Assembly: GCA_963682175.1 (NCBI GenBank) | Contig: OY821777.1 | Location: forward strand, 15,148,001-15,212,000 | Source: Triglochin maritima | Taxonomy: Eukaryota > Streptophyta > Magnoliopsida > Alismatales > Juncaginaceae | Length of the DNA: 64,000 nucleotides | Direction of reading: 5' to 3' | Shown here: positions 35,341 through 48,683 of the stretch, one piece after another | Numbering within the stretch: position 1 is the stretch's first letter | Layout of the letters: every line of letters starts with the position of its first letter | The notes under the pieces: generated by a model | Databases searched by the model: none | What the model was told of the DNA's origin: nothing | What the model saw: the letters and a program-made list of their open reading frames with translations, nothing else | Program-made: the position numbers and the translations under genes

Positions 35341-36380
35341 AGACAAATTAGTTAAACCATTATGTTAAAAGGGTAACTTTTTCCTAATACCCATTTGGTT
35401 TTTTCATTACTCGTTACGTTTAGCTAGCCTTCGAGTCTTTTTTATTTGTAACCAATTTATTGTTTCTCTAACTGAGTCAACAATGATTAATAAATAAGTT
35501 AGTTACTTTGGGGAGGGGGAAAATTGGGTTTCTATTTTATTAATTATATACTTACCTCGAATTTAAAACAACCGAAAAATCAAACTCCGACCCGAATAAA
35601 AAAAGAAAACCATACCCGACCACCCCCGGGCCCGGTCCAGATCCAGCACGGCCCGACCTGTGCCAGGCCAGGGATACCGGTTGTCGTGCCATGCGCACGA
35701 CAGTCGGTCGCCAGAACGACTCCCAAGTTTAGTCCCATGCTGACCAAGTGGATGACCATCACTTCTCTCCATCATTGGCACTCTCCACAACCACTACTCC
35801 TCTCTTTGCTCACAACAATCTTTCGATCTCAATCCTATTAAGATTTTCTCTTATATTTATACTTGACAAAAATAAGGAATTTTCCATTTGTTTAGACGTA
35901 AATATACATCAGTATCAATCACTAAGAAATGGAATGAAGTTTTAAGTTCTAATTTTCCCGCTTAAACATCATATCCAAAACATAAGGATTGTAGAGAGTT
36001 ATCCAAGTACACAACTTGTCCTCCTAGATTGCCAAATAAGTGGCTTACTGGCACTGAAGTGGAGGTGAAAAAACAACTCCAATAAACTAAAATAGAAAGA
36101 GAAATTGACGAGGTTAAAAGGTACATGGTCATCTAATAAGATAGAAAATAGTCTTCAATTCTCTGAGTTGAACCGGTGGGGATGTACGTGTTACATGTAA
36201 TTTGTGATATGTTATTAATCGAGAATATCTAAATTATAGAATAACTTGAAGACTTGATCATTTTGATTAAGGAAAATGAGACCTATTGTGTTTCTCTTGA
36301 TCCGATTGATAGATGGCAAGTCGTAATGTTATAGCTAAGCTACCATGTCAATCGTACTCCTTAATAATGAAAGATTAAAT
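35341..36380. other. intergenic repeats, no gene recognised
   Basis: Probably the 3' part of the hAT remnant, then unassigned sequence. At 35779-35875 lies an inverse copy of 25611-25710 from the Lhcb upstream region. Confidence 0.45.
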
Positions 36381-37080
36381 TACTTATTTATATGGATAGA
36401 AATATAAACGATCTTTATAAAAACAAGCTAAATGTGCACACAAATCTGTTAAATAATAATATCCTTGAGGCCCACGAAACCCTTGAGGCCCACGAAGCCC
36501 ACCAACGCCCATGATGAAGCTGGACCACTTCTGATCAAATTGACTCACAAATGTGCTGGTATGGTGCAACCCGTGCCCATCAAGAATGCTGGTGCGGGTG
36601 CATCTGTGCTCACCAAGTAGACTCGTGATTAGGTCCACAATCTGAGGCTCATGATCAACCCGATAGGACCCATGTATTACTCGGATCTGGGAAACCCGAT
36701 TATGTAAACTATAAATATGTGTTGTAAAACATAAACCCTAATACCAAGAATTCTCTCTTTGTTTTCGCCGTCTCTCTCTCTTCAACTCTAACCCTAATCC
36801 TTCTTCTTCTCCTTCTCCTTCTTTCTTGCGAGAATATGAGATCTCTCATCTCAGATCTTGTAGTAAGCGAAGGATTTCCGCAAAATCAACTGAGCTAAAA
36901 CCAGTAATAAACAAAACAGACATGGATTTTTGCTTGCCAAACATAAATCCAAACGATGGTCACGATATTGAAGTTTTAGCACACAGCAACATGTTAAACA
37001 TAAGTATTATGGAAATCCAATCCCACTAGGGTGTCAACCTCACACGAAAACAGTCATTCGAAAAGAAGAAGAAAAAGGCA
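36380..37080. other. possible degraded LTR next to the 3' end of the GH1 gene
   Basis: Contains CTATAAATATGTG near 36708 and a pyrimidine-rich stretch that could be the promoter part of an old plus-strand LTR. No partner LTR, primer site or coding domain was found. Part must also be the 3' UTR of the minus-strand GH1 gene. Confidence 0.25.
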
Positions 37081-37148
37081 AATCCGTAGATAGTTCCCGA
37101 GAAATTGAAGTTCTACCACCATCAAGCAAGCAGCTGAAATCAGAATCA

Positions 37149-37355
<207 letters not shown>

Positions 37356-38290
37356 TTAACAAGTGGTGGATCCATTAGCGAGTACAGAAATCTACGAAAA
37401 AAAATAGTTAAGCATATCCATTACAAGCACACAGCTAAATACTATACAATTATATTATGCATGTTAATATCCATTACCAGCATGACATAACAGAATAAAT
37501 GTTAAACTGCACAATATAAAGGTACAATCTCAACAAAAAATGGTGCACACAAAAGCCGGTGCAAAAACAAATCTGTCTATCAGAATTCATTTAGTTAATA
37601 GTCGTCTACCTGATAGCCATTTTCACGTTCTCAAGATGCTCTTGGTGAAACTTGATTCTGTTCTCGTCCTTCAATGCCATTGGCATTGGCAAGGTGTGAT
37701 CATTCTTCTCAGCCACACCTTTGAATCGACGAAGTTATTAGTAATGAAATTAATAGATTAAAAAACCCATTACTAACTAATGGTGATCTACATTACATAT
37801 ATGTTGTTGGTTTTACTTCATTAGTTCATTCTCCCTATACGTACCATTCTCCGTGACATAGATGACCGGGTTCTTGTATTTCATTTTGGTGTAGATCAAC
37901 AAGTCTCTTAGCCCTTGGGGATACACATATAGCCAATCTGGTGCTGCCTGTAATAATTTGGGAAAAGATGACTCATGTCAGTATTTTTACAATCCACGTG
38001 AAGTAAACCCCAACAATGATTTGATGCTGATTCATTTGGTAGATTTTTAATCTTGATTATGACACCATTTAGACGTAAAGTTTGCACTAAAAAATTGTCA
38101 AAGAATGCCCAGGCATGTTATGATTTTTTCATCAAATAGGAACTGAGTTTATGATTTTTTATATATATATAACCATCATGCCCCATCACTTCAATACTAG
38201 CTGACAGAAACCTACTTAATTCAAGCTCCAATTAGACAAGTTAGATTTTCGAAAATGCAGGAAAAAGCAACTGCCAACTGTGGATCCGGA

Positions 38291-38295
38291 TTCAC
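38291..38295. repeat. target-site duplication (left), Gypsy element
   Basis: TTCAC, repeated at 46813-46817 immediately after the second LTR. Confidence 0.88.
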
Positions 38296-40243
38296 TGTAA
38301 TAACCTAATCTAAAACACCTTAATTAACTAAACCTAAATCTAATTAACCTAATCTAATCATTGAGCAGTGAAGCAGGAGGTGTGGGAGTGTGAGAGGAGA
38401 GAGAGTTGGTTGGTTGTGATTGGAGGATTTAGAGGTGAGTTGAAGATAAGATTGGGTTTTTGTATAAATAGGGGTGTTAGGTTAATTGAAACGTTTTCTT
38501 CACTTGTTTCGTTAACCAGAGCGTGAGAGAGGCGATTTTGGTGAAGAAGAAGGAGAGAAGAAGAGGAAGAGGAGAAGAAGAAGAAGTGGGTTGAGGTTGC
38601 CAAAGCTTGGGAGGCTTCCACAACCGTCAAAAAGGTATGCCAAATCTTTAATATAACTCACATAAGCCTTGTGAGTGTTGGGGATCGACGTTGGTGTCGA
38701 ATTCCCCGTCGGATTTCAACCAATTCAGAGGTTGAAGACGACGATCGGTCGACCGGTGCCTGTGGGCAGTCGACCGATCCTATTATTATATTGATGTTTA
38801 CCCGCGAACGGTCGAACAATGTCGTTAGACGGTCGACCGTTATGCCAGATTTGTGCGGGAAAAAAGGGATATGCTGTTATCGGTCGAACGTGACCACTTA
38901 GCCAGTCGACCGAATAACAATGAGAATGGGTCGGTTGGGGATTTTGACTTATCAAGCGGTCGAACGTCCTTAACCTTGTTCGACCGATCCATTCGATGCT
39001 TAGTCGGTTGGGAGCTTTGACCATCAAAACGGTCGACCGCTCTTTAATTTTAGGTCGACCGACTGAGCATTTTATTTAAGCGGTAGAGTGCCTGTGTTGA
39101 TTCGGTCGAACTGTATAGCAGTTCCGGTCGACCGAATATCATTTAGGCAAAATGCGGAAAGTCCTGTTATCGGTTGAACGACCCCTTGGTTCGACCGGTC
39201 AGATATATATATTATATAAAATTGTATAGCGTAGACCATCCAAACGGTCGACCGCTAGATGACTTTTGTTCGACCGATTGGTCGGTAATTCGGTTGGCGT
39301 GGTTCGACCGGTAGACTTGTTTGTACAGTACTGTGTACTGTGTGGGGGACCGGTCGACCGGTGTGCTTTTAGCGGTCGACCGATCTGCCGCAGGTTGGTG
39401 GATTTATCCACACGCGATCCGTTGAGTATAGGTCGACTACCGGCTCCGAGGCGACGGTTGATTACCGGCTTTGAGAGCTACGGATTTCACCTTCGACGAA
39501 GGCGTATTATTGTACTACCTTTTTCCTCTCTTACCGAGCGGGGTGTGAGGGATGTGTACTGTAAACCTTGGGCAGTTTGCGAGGGTTTAGCGGTAGGCCG
39601 AGGATGTTCCGGCAGGGTGCGCGCTAGGCGACTCTTGGGGGAGCAGCGGCTGTCGTCTGACCCGAGTTGTGTATTCGGCGGGCTGACTCGCTCCTTGGGT
39701 GCGGCGTGTACCGGGGGTTCCTTCCTGCACTTTTTGGGGAGCAGTGGTGTCGACTGACCCTTGTGAGGCAGCGATGGACTGACTTGACCCTAGTGGCAGG
39801 AGTGGTTCAGTGCCGTGGAGGCGGTGAGGGCATTATTGTGGGCCCGAGGCGGATGATCATGTGCATAGCATTGCATTGTCTTTAATTCCTTTTTATATTT
39901 TAGGAGGTTTGGTATACGGGGTTCCTGTAGGGAACTCAGGCATGTTTGTTTGTTTTCATTTCAGGTAGCGATCAGGGTTAGAGTCAGGTGGTGACTGAGG
40001 ACAGTGCCCCGGGATTAGATCCTGTTCTCCTTATTATCTTCTTTTGTTTGAGGTAGTGATTACATGTACATTCACTTTTGTTGTAATCACAGTTGACTTA
40101 TTTATATAGTTTGACTTCCACGTGGGTCTGTATCTTATATATTTTATATATATGTTGGTTTGATTTTCCGTGACGTGCCCTGTGTTGACCGTTGACGGTC
40201 TTTATTATTGTTTAAATTTTCCGCTGTTTTCGGGTACGTTACA
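38296..40243 (+). repeat. 5' LTR of the Gypsy element
   Basis: Starts TGTAATAACC and ends ACGTTACA. A TATA-like TATAAATA lies at 38463-38470. A purine-rich AGAAGAAG stretch follows, and 38746-39440 holds a dense cluster of GGTCGACCG-type palindromes. Open frames inside the LTR have no known domain. Confidence 0.92.
38746..39440. repeat. cluster of GGTCGACCG palindromes in the 5' LTR
   Basis: About 20 motif copies in 700 bases. Eight are exact GGTCGACCG (first at 38747-38755). Others are near copies or half sites such as CGGTCGAAC and GTTCGACCG, which tend to alternate. Repeated in the 3' LTR at 45315-46010. Confidence 0.85.
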
Positions 40244-40246
40244 ATT

Positions 40247-40258
40247 TGGTATCAGAGC
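40247..40258 (+). promoter_or_regulatory. primer-binding site of the Gypsy element
   Basis: TGGTATCAGAGC, complementary to the 3' end of initiator methionine tRNA, starts three bases after the 5' LTR. Confidence 0.9.
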
Positions 40259-40366
40259 GTTGATCTCGGCGTACTTGTCCAAAGAAACCACCTTTGAGTT
40301 AGGAGTTAGGTCTAGAGGATCATGCATGCACAGATTATATTGATATTGTCTTGTTTCCTTTGGCAG

Positions 40367-43300
40367 ATGCCTCCTAGACGGGGGAAGGCGGTTGCCCATA
40401 CTCGCGGTGAGAGTGAGACTGCGAGGGATGAGGCTTGGGAGGATGAGCGTCGGACGTTGTTCGATACGGTCGGACGTCTGACGGAGATGCTACAGCAGCA
40501 GACGGCACAGACTGGGCAGACGGGGACTGGCGCTATGCATGACCGGTTTATGCGCCAGCATCCGCCTACCTTTCTGGGGCAGTATGACGCAGAGGCTGCG
40601 GAGGAGTGGATCTTCACGATGCAGAAGATCTTCAGTGCTATTGGTTGTCCTCTAGAGGCGAGAGTGGGCCTGGCTACTTATGTCTTGGGCGGTGCTGCGT
40701 CCAACTGGTGGAGGTCCACATCTGCAGTGGTGTTTGCGGACAGAGACGATATAGCCTGGGAGGAGTTCGTTGGCGAGTTCAACGAGCAGTATTTTCCACA
40801 GCACGTCCAGGATGAGAAGAGGGAGGAGTTTCTGAGTCTTCAGCAGGGAGACATGACCCTGGCAGGCTACATCGGGAAGTTCAACGCCCTAGAGCGTTAC
40901 TGTCCCGAGATGTACATCACACAGGAGCAGAGAGCTGGGAAGTTCGTCCGAGGGCTCCGGAAGCAGTTGAGGACGAAGGTGCTGACACATTTGCCGAGCA
41001 CGTTAGCCGATGCAGTGAAGAGTTCTACTATTCTTGATCGTGACTACAGAGAGAACTACCAGGATGAGAGGAGGCCATCGGGTAGGTTCTTTGGGAGGCC
41101 AGGAGGTCAGACTGGAGGGAATCCAGGCAAGAGGCCCCGATTCGAGAGAGCAGGAGCTGCAGTACCACGACCTGAGCCTTGTGGTACTTGTGGGAGGTTT
41201 CACTCCGGGCCGTGCTTCACCCCCGGAGCATGTCATGGTTGTGGCCAGCTGGGTCACTTTATTAGGAGCTGTCCGAGCCAAGGAGCTGGACCGAGCAGAA
41301 CACTGGGTTTACCAGCACCGGGCAGAGGTGGAGGCGGAGGTAGACCACCTGTTAGGCCACAGCAGGGACAGCGCACCGGCAGAGTTTACACCATCCAGGC
41401 AGAGGAGGCTCGTGATGGAGGTGCTGTCGTGGAAGGTACGCTTCTTGTCGCAGGTTCAGTAGCTAGGGTGCTCTTTGATTGTGGCACGACACACTCGTTC
41501 ATCTCAGAGCGATTTGTGGGAGTGTTGGGCTGTACCCTTGCGATGTTGACTGCCACTTTGGAGGTCAGCACACCCCTGGGTTTGGTGGGCACTGTGGGGA
41601 GATTTGTCCCCGGTGCCACGGTTGTTTCGGGAGATCAGGAGTTTCCGGCAGACCTGGTCTTGCTACCGATGGAGGACTTTGATGTCATACTTGGGATGGA
41701 TTGGCTGTCCCAATATGATGTTCGAGTCTTGTGCCGTGAGAAGAAGATTTTGATCCCGAGGAAGGGTTTGCCTGATATTCTGATTAGAGGGATCAGAAGC
41801 AGAGGGGGTCGCATTATTGTATCTGCTGTGAGAGCTCAGAGACTATTACAGCAGGGATGTGCAGCATTTCTGGCTACACTTGTGGTTGCGGAGGCAGAGT
41901 CTCAGAGGCTAGAGGACATTGAGGTGGGTTAGGAGTTCGCTGATGTTTTTCCAGCGGAGATTCCAGGTTTACCACCACACCGGGAGTTGGAGTTCGGCAT
42001 TGAGTTGGTAGCTGACACTACACCACAGTCGAAGGCTCCATACCGGATGACACCTGCTGAGTTGACAGAGTTGAAGAAGCAGTTGCAGGAGTTGATGGAC
42101 TCTGGATTTATCAGACCGAGTGTCTCGCCTTGGGGTGCACCAGTTTTGTTTGTAAAGAAGAAGGACGGATCCTTGAGGATGTGCATAGACTACAGGATGC
42201 TGAACCAGGTGACGGTGAAGAATAGGTATCCCTTACCTAGGATCGAGGACCTCTTTGACCAGCTGCAGTCAGCGAAGGTTTTCTCGAAGATTGACCTGCG
42301 TTCAGGATATCACCAGTTGAGGATCCGAGATGAGGACATCCAGAAGACAGCCTTCAGGACGAGATATGGACACTATGAGTTCTTGGTGATGCCATTTGGA
42401 TTGACGAATGCTCCGGCAGCATTCATGGATCTGATGCACCGGATATTCAGGCAGTATATTGATATATTTGTGATTGTCTTCGTGGATGACATTTTGATTT
42501 ATTCACCAGATGTGGAGCAGCACAGAGAGCATCTGAGGATTGTACTCAGCATCTTGAGGGCTCAGCAGTTATATGCTAAGTTCTCAAAGTGCGAGTTTTG
42601 GCTGGACAGAGTGGCATTTCTCGGACACATTGTATCTGCAGAGGGGATATCAGTGGATCCGGCGAAGGTGGAGGCAGTGACACAGTGGAGGACCCCTACG
42701 AGTGTGACGGAGATTAGGAGCTTTGTTGGACTGGCGGGTTATTATCGTCGCTTCATCAAAGACTTCTCGAGATTGGCAACACCACTGACAGCTCTGACGC
42801 AGAAGAGAGTCACTTTTGTTTGGTCGTAGAAGTGCGAGGACAGCTTTCAGGAGCTGAAGAGACTATTGACCACAGCACCAGTTTTATCATTGCCGAGTGG
42901 CACGGGTGGATTCGTGATTTATAGCGACGCATCAGGTGTTGGCTTAGGATGTGTACTTATGCAGCACGGGAGGGTGATCGCGTACGCATCCAGATAGCTG
43001 AAGGTCCATGAGAGGAATTACCCGACACATGATTTGGAGTTAGCGGCAGTAGTTCACGCACTGAAGACCTAGAGACACTACCTTTATGGCGAGCAGTTCG
43101 AGGTGTTTACAGATCATCAGAGTCTGAAGTACCTGTTCTCGCAGAAGGAGCTGAACATGAGGCAGCGCCGATGACTTGAGTTCATTAAGGACTACGATTT
43201 CACTATCTCTTACCATCCGGGGAAGGCGAACACAGTTGCAGACGCTTTGAGCCGGAAGGTGGAGGTATCAGTAGCAGGCCTGTGCATTCAGGAGTGGCGA

Positions 43301-44809
43301 CTGCTGGAGTCTTTAGCAGAGTGGAGACCATTTGCAGATAGCTCTGAGGGTGCAGTGATTGCAGGGTTGAGAGTAGAGCCTCAGACAGTATCAGCAGTGA
43401 TTCATGCTCAGACTACAGATGAGGAGTTGAGCAGTTTGTTACAGTTAGCTGCTAGAGATGGGTCAGACTTCAGAGTTGGAGTGGATGGAGGTCTGAGATT
43501 CAGAGACCGTATCTGGGTGCCGAAGACAGAGGACCTGAGACATGATATCATGGAGGAGGCACACAGATCGAGATATTCCATTCATCCAGGGAGCACCAAG
43601 ATGTACAAAGATCTGCAGCGGAACTTCTGGTGGCGAGGTATGAAGAAGGACGTTGCAGACTTCGTGTCGAGGTGTTTGGTCTGTCAGCAGGTAAAGATCG
43701 AGCACCAGAGACCAGCAGGGCAGATGTAGAGGATTGAGTTGACCGAGTGGAAGTGGGAGCATGTGACGATGGATTTTGTTACGGGGCTACCGAAGACACG
43801 GAGATTCCACGATGCGATTTGGGTTATAGTCGATCAACTGACCAAGTCCTTGCATTTCTTAGCTATTAGGACCACTCTTGCTCTGGAGGGTTTAGCTAAG
43901 TTATATATTGAGGAGATTGTCAGACTTCATGGCGTACCAGTCAGTATCATTTCAGACAGAGATCCCAGATTCACTTCGAGATTTTGGGAGAGTCTACACA
44001 GAGCACTGGGGACACGTCTGAAGTTTAGCACAGCTTTCCACCCACAGACAGATGGCCAGTCAGAGCGGACGATACAGACATTGGAGGACATGCTGAGAGC
44101 GTGTACACTTGACTGGGTCGGGCATTGGGATGAGCATTTGCCGCTGATCGAGTTCGCCTACAACAACAGCTACCACTCGAGTATTGGGATGACACCATAT
44201 GAGGCATTATACGGGAGACTGTGTAGATCGCCGGTATGCTGGAGTGATGTGGGCGAGAGACAGCTAGTTGGACCTGACATTATACAGTTGTATTCAGAGA
44301 AGGTTGACGTGAGTCGGAGACGACTAGCTACAGCACAGAGCAGGCAGAAGAGTTATGCTGATATGCGGAGGCGTGAGCTGACTTTTGATGTAGGAGACCA
44401 TGTCTTCCTGAAGATCTCGCCTTCTAGAGGGGTGATGAGATTCGGGAAGAAGGGGAAGCTGAGTCCGAGGTATGTCGGACCCTTTGAGATATTGGATCGG
44501 GTCGGTGAGGTGGCATATAGGATTGCACTACCGCCACAGTTCGCAGGACTTCACAACGTCTTCCATGTTTCTATGCTGAGGAAGTACGTGGCCGATCCAG
44601 CTCATGTGATAGAGATAGTAGTACCAGAGATCCAGCAGGATTTGTCATTAGATGAGAGACCAGTTGAGATTGTGGATCAGATGGTACATCAGCTCAGGAG
44701 GAGAGCGATTCCGATGGTGAAGGTCAGGTGGCAACATCACACTGTCAGAGAGGCTACCTGGGAGATCGAAGAGGATGTTAGGAAGCAGTATCCAGAGTTA
44801 TTTCGGTAA
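40367..44809 (+). pseudogene. gag-pol: Gypsy gag-pol polyprotein with six in-frame stops
   Basis: One frame of 1,481 codons from ATG 40367. Gag has the core FLGQYDAEAAEEWIFTMQKI and a CCHC knuckle CHGCGQLGHFIRSC. Then come a protease (LFDCGTTHSFIS, with Cys where Ser is usual), a reverse transcriptase ([34 protein letters not shown]), an RNase H (YSDASGVGLGCVLMQ), an HHCC integrase (HPGSTKMYKDL to CLVCQQVK; HVTMDFVTGLP) and a chromodomain at the C-terminus (VKVRWQHHTVREATWEIEED). Stops lie at 41930, 42827, 42995, 43070, 43172 and 43727. Several look like CAG-to-TAG or TGG-to-TAG/TGA changes. No frameshift was found. The encoded enzymes cannot be made whole. Confidence 0.93.
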
Positions 44810-44846
44810 GTCTGTTGTTTCGAATTTCGCGGACGAAATTCTTTTA

Positions 44847-44858
44847 AGGAGGGTAGAT
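44847..44858 (+). promoter_or_regulatory. polypurine tract of the Gypsy element
   Basis: AAGGAGGGTAGAT directly precedes the 3' LTR start TGTAATAACC at 44859. Confidence 0.8.
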
Positions 44859-46812
44859 TGTAATAACCTAATCTAAAACACCTTAATTAACTAAACCTAA
44901 ACCTAATTAACCTAATCTAATCATTGAGCAGTGAAGCAGGAGGTGTGGGAGTGTGAGAGGAGAGAGAGTTGGTTGGTTGTGATTGGAGGATTTAGAGGTG
45001 AGTTGAAGATAAGATTGGGTTTTTGTATAAATAGGGGTGTTAGGTTAATTGAAACGTTTTCTTCACTTGTTTCGTTAACCAGAGCGTGAGAGAGGCGATT
45101 TTGGTGAAGAAGAAGAAGGAGAGAAGAAGAGGAAGAGGAGAAGAAGAAGAAGAAGTGGGTTGAGGTTGCCAAAGCTTGGGAGGCTTCCACAACCGTCAAA
45201 AAGGTATGCCAAATCTTCAATATAACTCACATAAGCCTTGTGAGTGTTGGGGATCGACGTTGGTGTCGAATTCCCCATCGGATTTCAACCAATTCAAAGG
45301 TTGAAGACGACGATCGGTCGACCGGTGCCTGTGGGCAGTCGACCGATCCTATTATTATATTGATGTTTACCCGCGAACGGTCGAACGATGTCGTTAGACG
45401 GTCGACCGTTATGCCAGATTTGTGCGGGAAAAAGGGGATATGCTGTTATCGGTCGAACGTGACCACTTAGCCAGTCGACCGAATAACAATGAGAATGGGT
45501 CGGTTGGGGATTTTGACTTATCAAGCGGTCGAACGTCCTTAACCTTGTTCGACCGATCCATTCAATGCTTAGTCAGTTGGGAGCTTTGACCATCAAAACG
45601 GTCGACCGCTCTTTAATTTTAGGTCGACCGACTAAGCATTTTATTTAAGCGGTAGAGTGCCTGTGTTGATTCGGTCGAACTGTATAGCAGTTCCGGTCGA
45701 CCGAATATCATTTAGGCAAAATGCGGAAAGTCCTGTTATCGGTTGAACGACCCCTTGGTTCGACCGGTCAGATATATATATTATATAAAATTGTATAGCG
45801 TAGACCATCCAAACGGTCGACCGCTAGATGACTTTTGTTCGACCGATTGGTCGGTAATTCGGTTGGCGTGGTTCGACCGGTAGACTTGTTTGTACAGTAC
45901 TGTGTACTGTGTGGGGGACCGGTCGACCGGTGTGCTTTTAGCGGTCGACCGATCTGCCGCAGGTTGGTGGATTTATCCACACGCGATCCGTTGAGTATAG
46001 GTCGACTACCGGCTCCGAGGCGACGGTTGATTACCGGCTTTGAGAGATACGGATTTCACCTTCGACGAAGGCGTATTATTGTACTACATTTTTCCTCTCT
46101 TACCGAGCGGGGTGTGAGGGATGTGTACCGTAAACCTTGGGCAATTTGCGAGGGTTTAGCGGTAGGCCGAGGATGTTCCGGCAGGGTGCGCGCTAGGCGA
46201 CTCTTGGGGGAGCAGCGGCTGTCGTCTGACCCGAGTTGTGTATTCGGCGGGCTGACTCGCTCCTTGGGTGCGGCGTGTACCGGGGGTTCCTTCCTGCACT
46301 TTTTGGGGAGCAGTGGTGTCGACTGACCCTTGTGAGGCAGCGATGGACTGACTTGACCCTAGTGGCAGGAGTGGTTCAGTGCCGCGGAGGCGGTGAGGGC
46401 ATTATTGTGGGTCCGAGGCGGATGATCATGTGCATAGCATTGCATTGTCTTTAATTCCTTTTTATATTTTAGGAGGTTTGGTATACGGGGTTCCTGCAGG
46501 GAACTCAGGCATGTTTGTTTGTTTTCATTTCAGGTAGCGATCAGGGTTAGAGTCAGGTGGTGACTGAGGACAGTGCCCCGGGATTAGATCCTGTTCTCCT
46601 TATTAGCTTCTTTTGTTTGAGGTAGTGATTACATGTACATTCACTTTTGTTGTAATCACAGTTGACTTATTTATATAGTTTGACTTCCACGTGGGTCTGT
46701 ATCTTATATATTTTATATATATGTTGGTTTGATTTTCCGTGACGTGCCCTGTGTTGACCGTTGACGGTCTTTATTATTGTTTAAATTTTCTGCTGTTTTC
46801 GGATACGTTACA
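44859..46812 (+). repeat. 3' LTR of the Gypsy element
   Basis: 1,954 bases. Differs from the 5' LTR by about 20 substitutions, mostly transitions, and two 3-base gains in the AGAAGAAG stretch. TATA-like TATAAATA at 45026-45033 and palindrome cluster at 45315-46010. Followed by TTCAC. Confidence 0.92.
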
Positions 46813-48674
46813 TTCACCCTATATAAAACTATCAGAATTCAAGAAGTTTCAGAGAGACAAGGAAACAATAACCCCCTTAAAGGTAGTAAAAAAAGCCCAA
46901 AAAGTTAGGTTGCGTGAATTACCAGACGCCCGATTGGTTTCCCATTGCGAGATTCTGAAACATGAAGTGTTAATTAGTCGCTACACATATATAATAATAG
47001 TTGTGTAGACAATGCAGGCTTTGAAAATTAATTAGTCAATTAATGGTGTTGCACGTACCTATTGGTTGGGCATAGGAATCATCAATGTAATGTGGCAGGC
47101 TTTCATTTGGATAATAGGGAAGGTTCTTTGTAAATCTTGCAGTATAATAGTTGACCCCAACAAAGTCAAATGAACCTTTCAGCAACTTCGACTGCTCATC
47201 CGTGAATTTCGGTAGTCTATTTCCAACAAGGGCTCTCATTATGAAGGGGTAATCCCCATATGTCACTGGATCCATAAACCTGCGCCAAGCACCGAAGTCA
47301 ATTTTATTTGCTATATTTTTATTTTTGCTAAGAAAAAAGTTTTCGATGACGTTTTTCAAGGTGATAATATATGCGTGTGAATTAGTTTGAATGACGTAGT
47401 TACCAGCCATATACGAAGTCCAGAGCTCGAGCTCGGGCATCAATATCAGGCTTAGAATTCTCGAAAGGTACAAACCATTGAGTTACCAGTGTTATGCCTA
47501 TTTTGCCCATTTGATCCTTCTGTAAATTATTGGAAATTACGATTAATTTAGGTACGTTGTAGGAAATTAAGCAAAATGGAATTCCTAGTTCACTTGATTT
47601 TCTTACACAATGTAGTCGTGTAAGAAACCCCGATATTTGTCTTTCAAAGCTTGTGGAACGTCCCAATGGAACAAGGTTGCATATGGTTCCATTCCTGCAG
47701 CCACAACCAATTGTGATTGTTAATTAGAATTGCAGCAGATTTCTAGTACCCGAATTCACCCAAACAAAAAGCATGCACCATCAGAAACTAATGAATCACG
47801 AACAAGAACAAGGCTACATGTACACTACATTATACTAATCATAAGTGTCTCTTCTTAACCAATTGAATTAGTTTTCTTTAATATCATTTTACCAAAAATT
47901 TCACCCAAACATGACAAGCGTTACGACCACAGTTGTATCTTGTAAAGAATATTCCAAGTAAATTGTTACTTCTAGGAAACTGAACCTTGGACCTGCAGCA
48001 TGCAGCGACTGGTAGCTTTTATCGTCATTTTTATTTTATTATGTTAGTTAATATTGCATTTTCCCCGCAGTAACATGATCACTATGTTTATTAGCCGTGT
48101 TAGGTAATATTGCAAAATTATTAGATAAACATATTGGACTTTGATTTTTTTGCCTAGCTATAGAATAGGGATGTTTGCGATTTGAACCGCGAAGAATCTG
48201 AGCATGTATTATTGTTTTGATTTTAATAGTATATGCATACGATGCAATCGTGCAAGCCCAAGGAGAAATGCTAGTACATATCGAAGCACTGCAAAAAAGG
48301 TTCAAAAAATCTGTAATACACGACCATAAATAATTATTACGAAAAAAAAGCTATAACAAAAATTTCCTGAAGTAGCTGGCATCTGGGAATACCTCTGGCC
48401 AAGAGAGAGTCGATGAGTTTATTGTAGTATTTGATGCCTTCTTCGTTGACTCCACCTTTCAGATTCCCATCTATAAGTTGTCAGTTTTACAGGACGACGT
48501 GTGAGTCTGATGTGGATTTTCGAATCGCAAATTTAACATCAGCATAAATCAAAGTATGGGCAAACATATTTTATTTTCAATTTACTTACGAGGAAGTACT
48601 CTGGACCAGGATATGGAAAACCTGTAAGAATCCATATTCATATTCCCTAGGGCTTTCACATCTTCCTGTAACAA

Positions 48675-48683
48675 ATAAAAGAA
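48675..48683. repeat. target-site duplication (left), 9-kb Mutator-like element
   Basis: ATAAAAGAA, matched exactly at 57658-57666. It lies in the GH1 intron, 10 bases before the exon at 48590-48665 on the minus strand. Confidence 0.75.

Larger units (their letters stand above)
38296..46812 (+). mobile_element. Ty3/Gypsy chromovirus (Tekay/Del-like), complete but defective
   Basis: 8,517 bases with LTRs of 1,948 and 1,954 bases, TSD TTCAC, a methionine-tRNA primer site, gag-pol and a polypurine tract. The order protease, RT, RNase H, integrase and a C-terminal chromodomain define a chromovirus. About 20 substitutions separate the LTRs by eye (about 1%). It sits in an intron of the GH1 gene in the opposite orientation to that gene. 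The reading frame has no visible frameshift but six stop codons. Confidence 0.93.

Noticed and set aside
39266..39757. 163-codon open frame inside both Gypsy LTRs
   Set aside because: No domain recognised, and it spans the palindrome cluster. Its conservation follows from LTR identity, not coding constraint.
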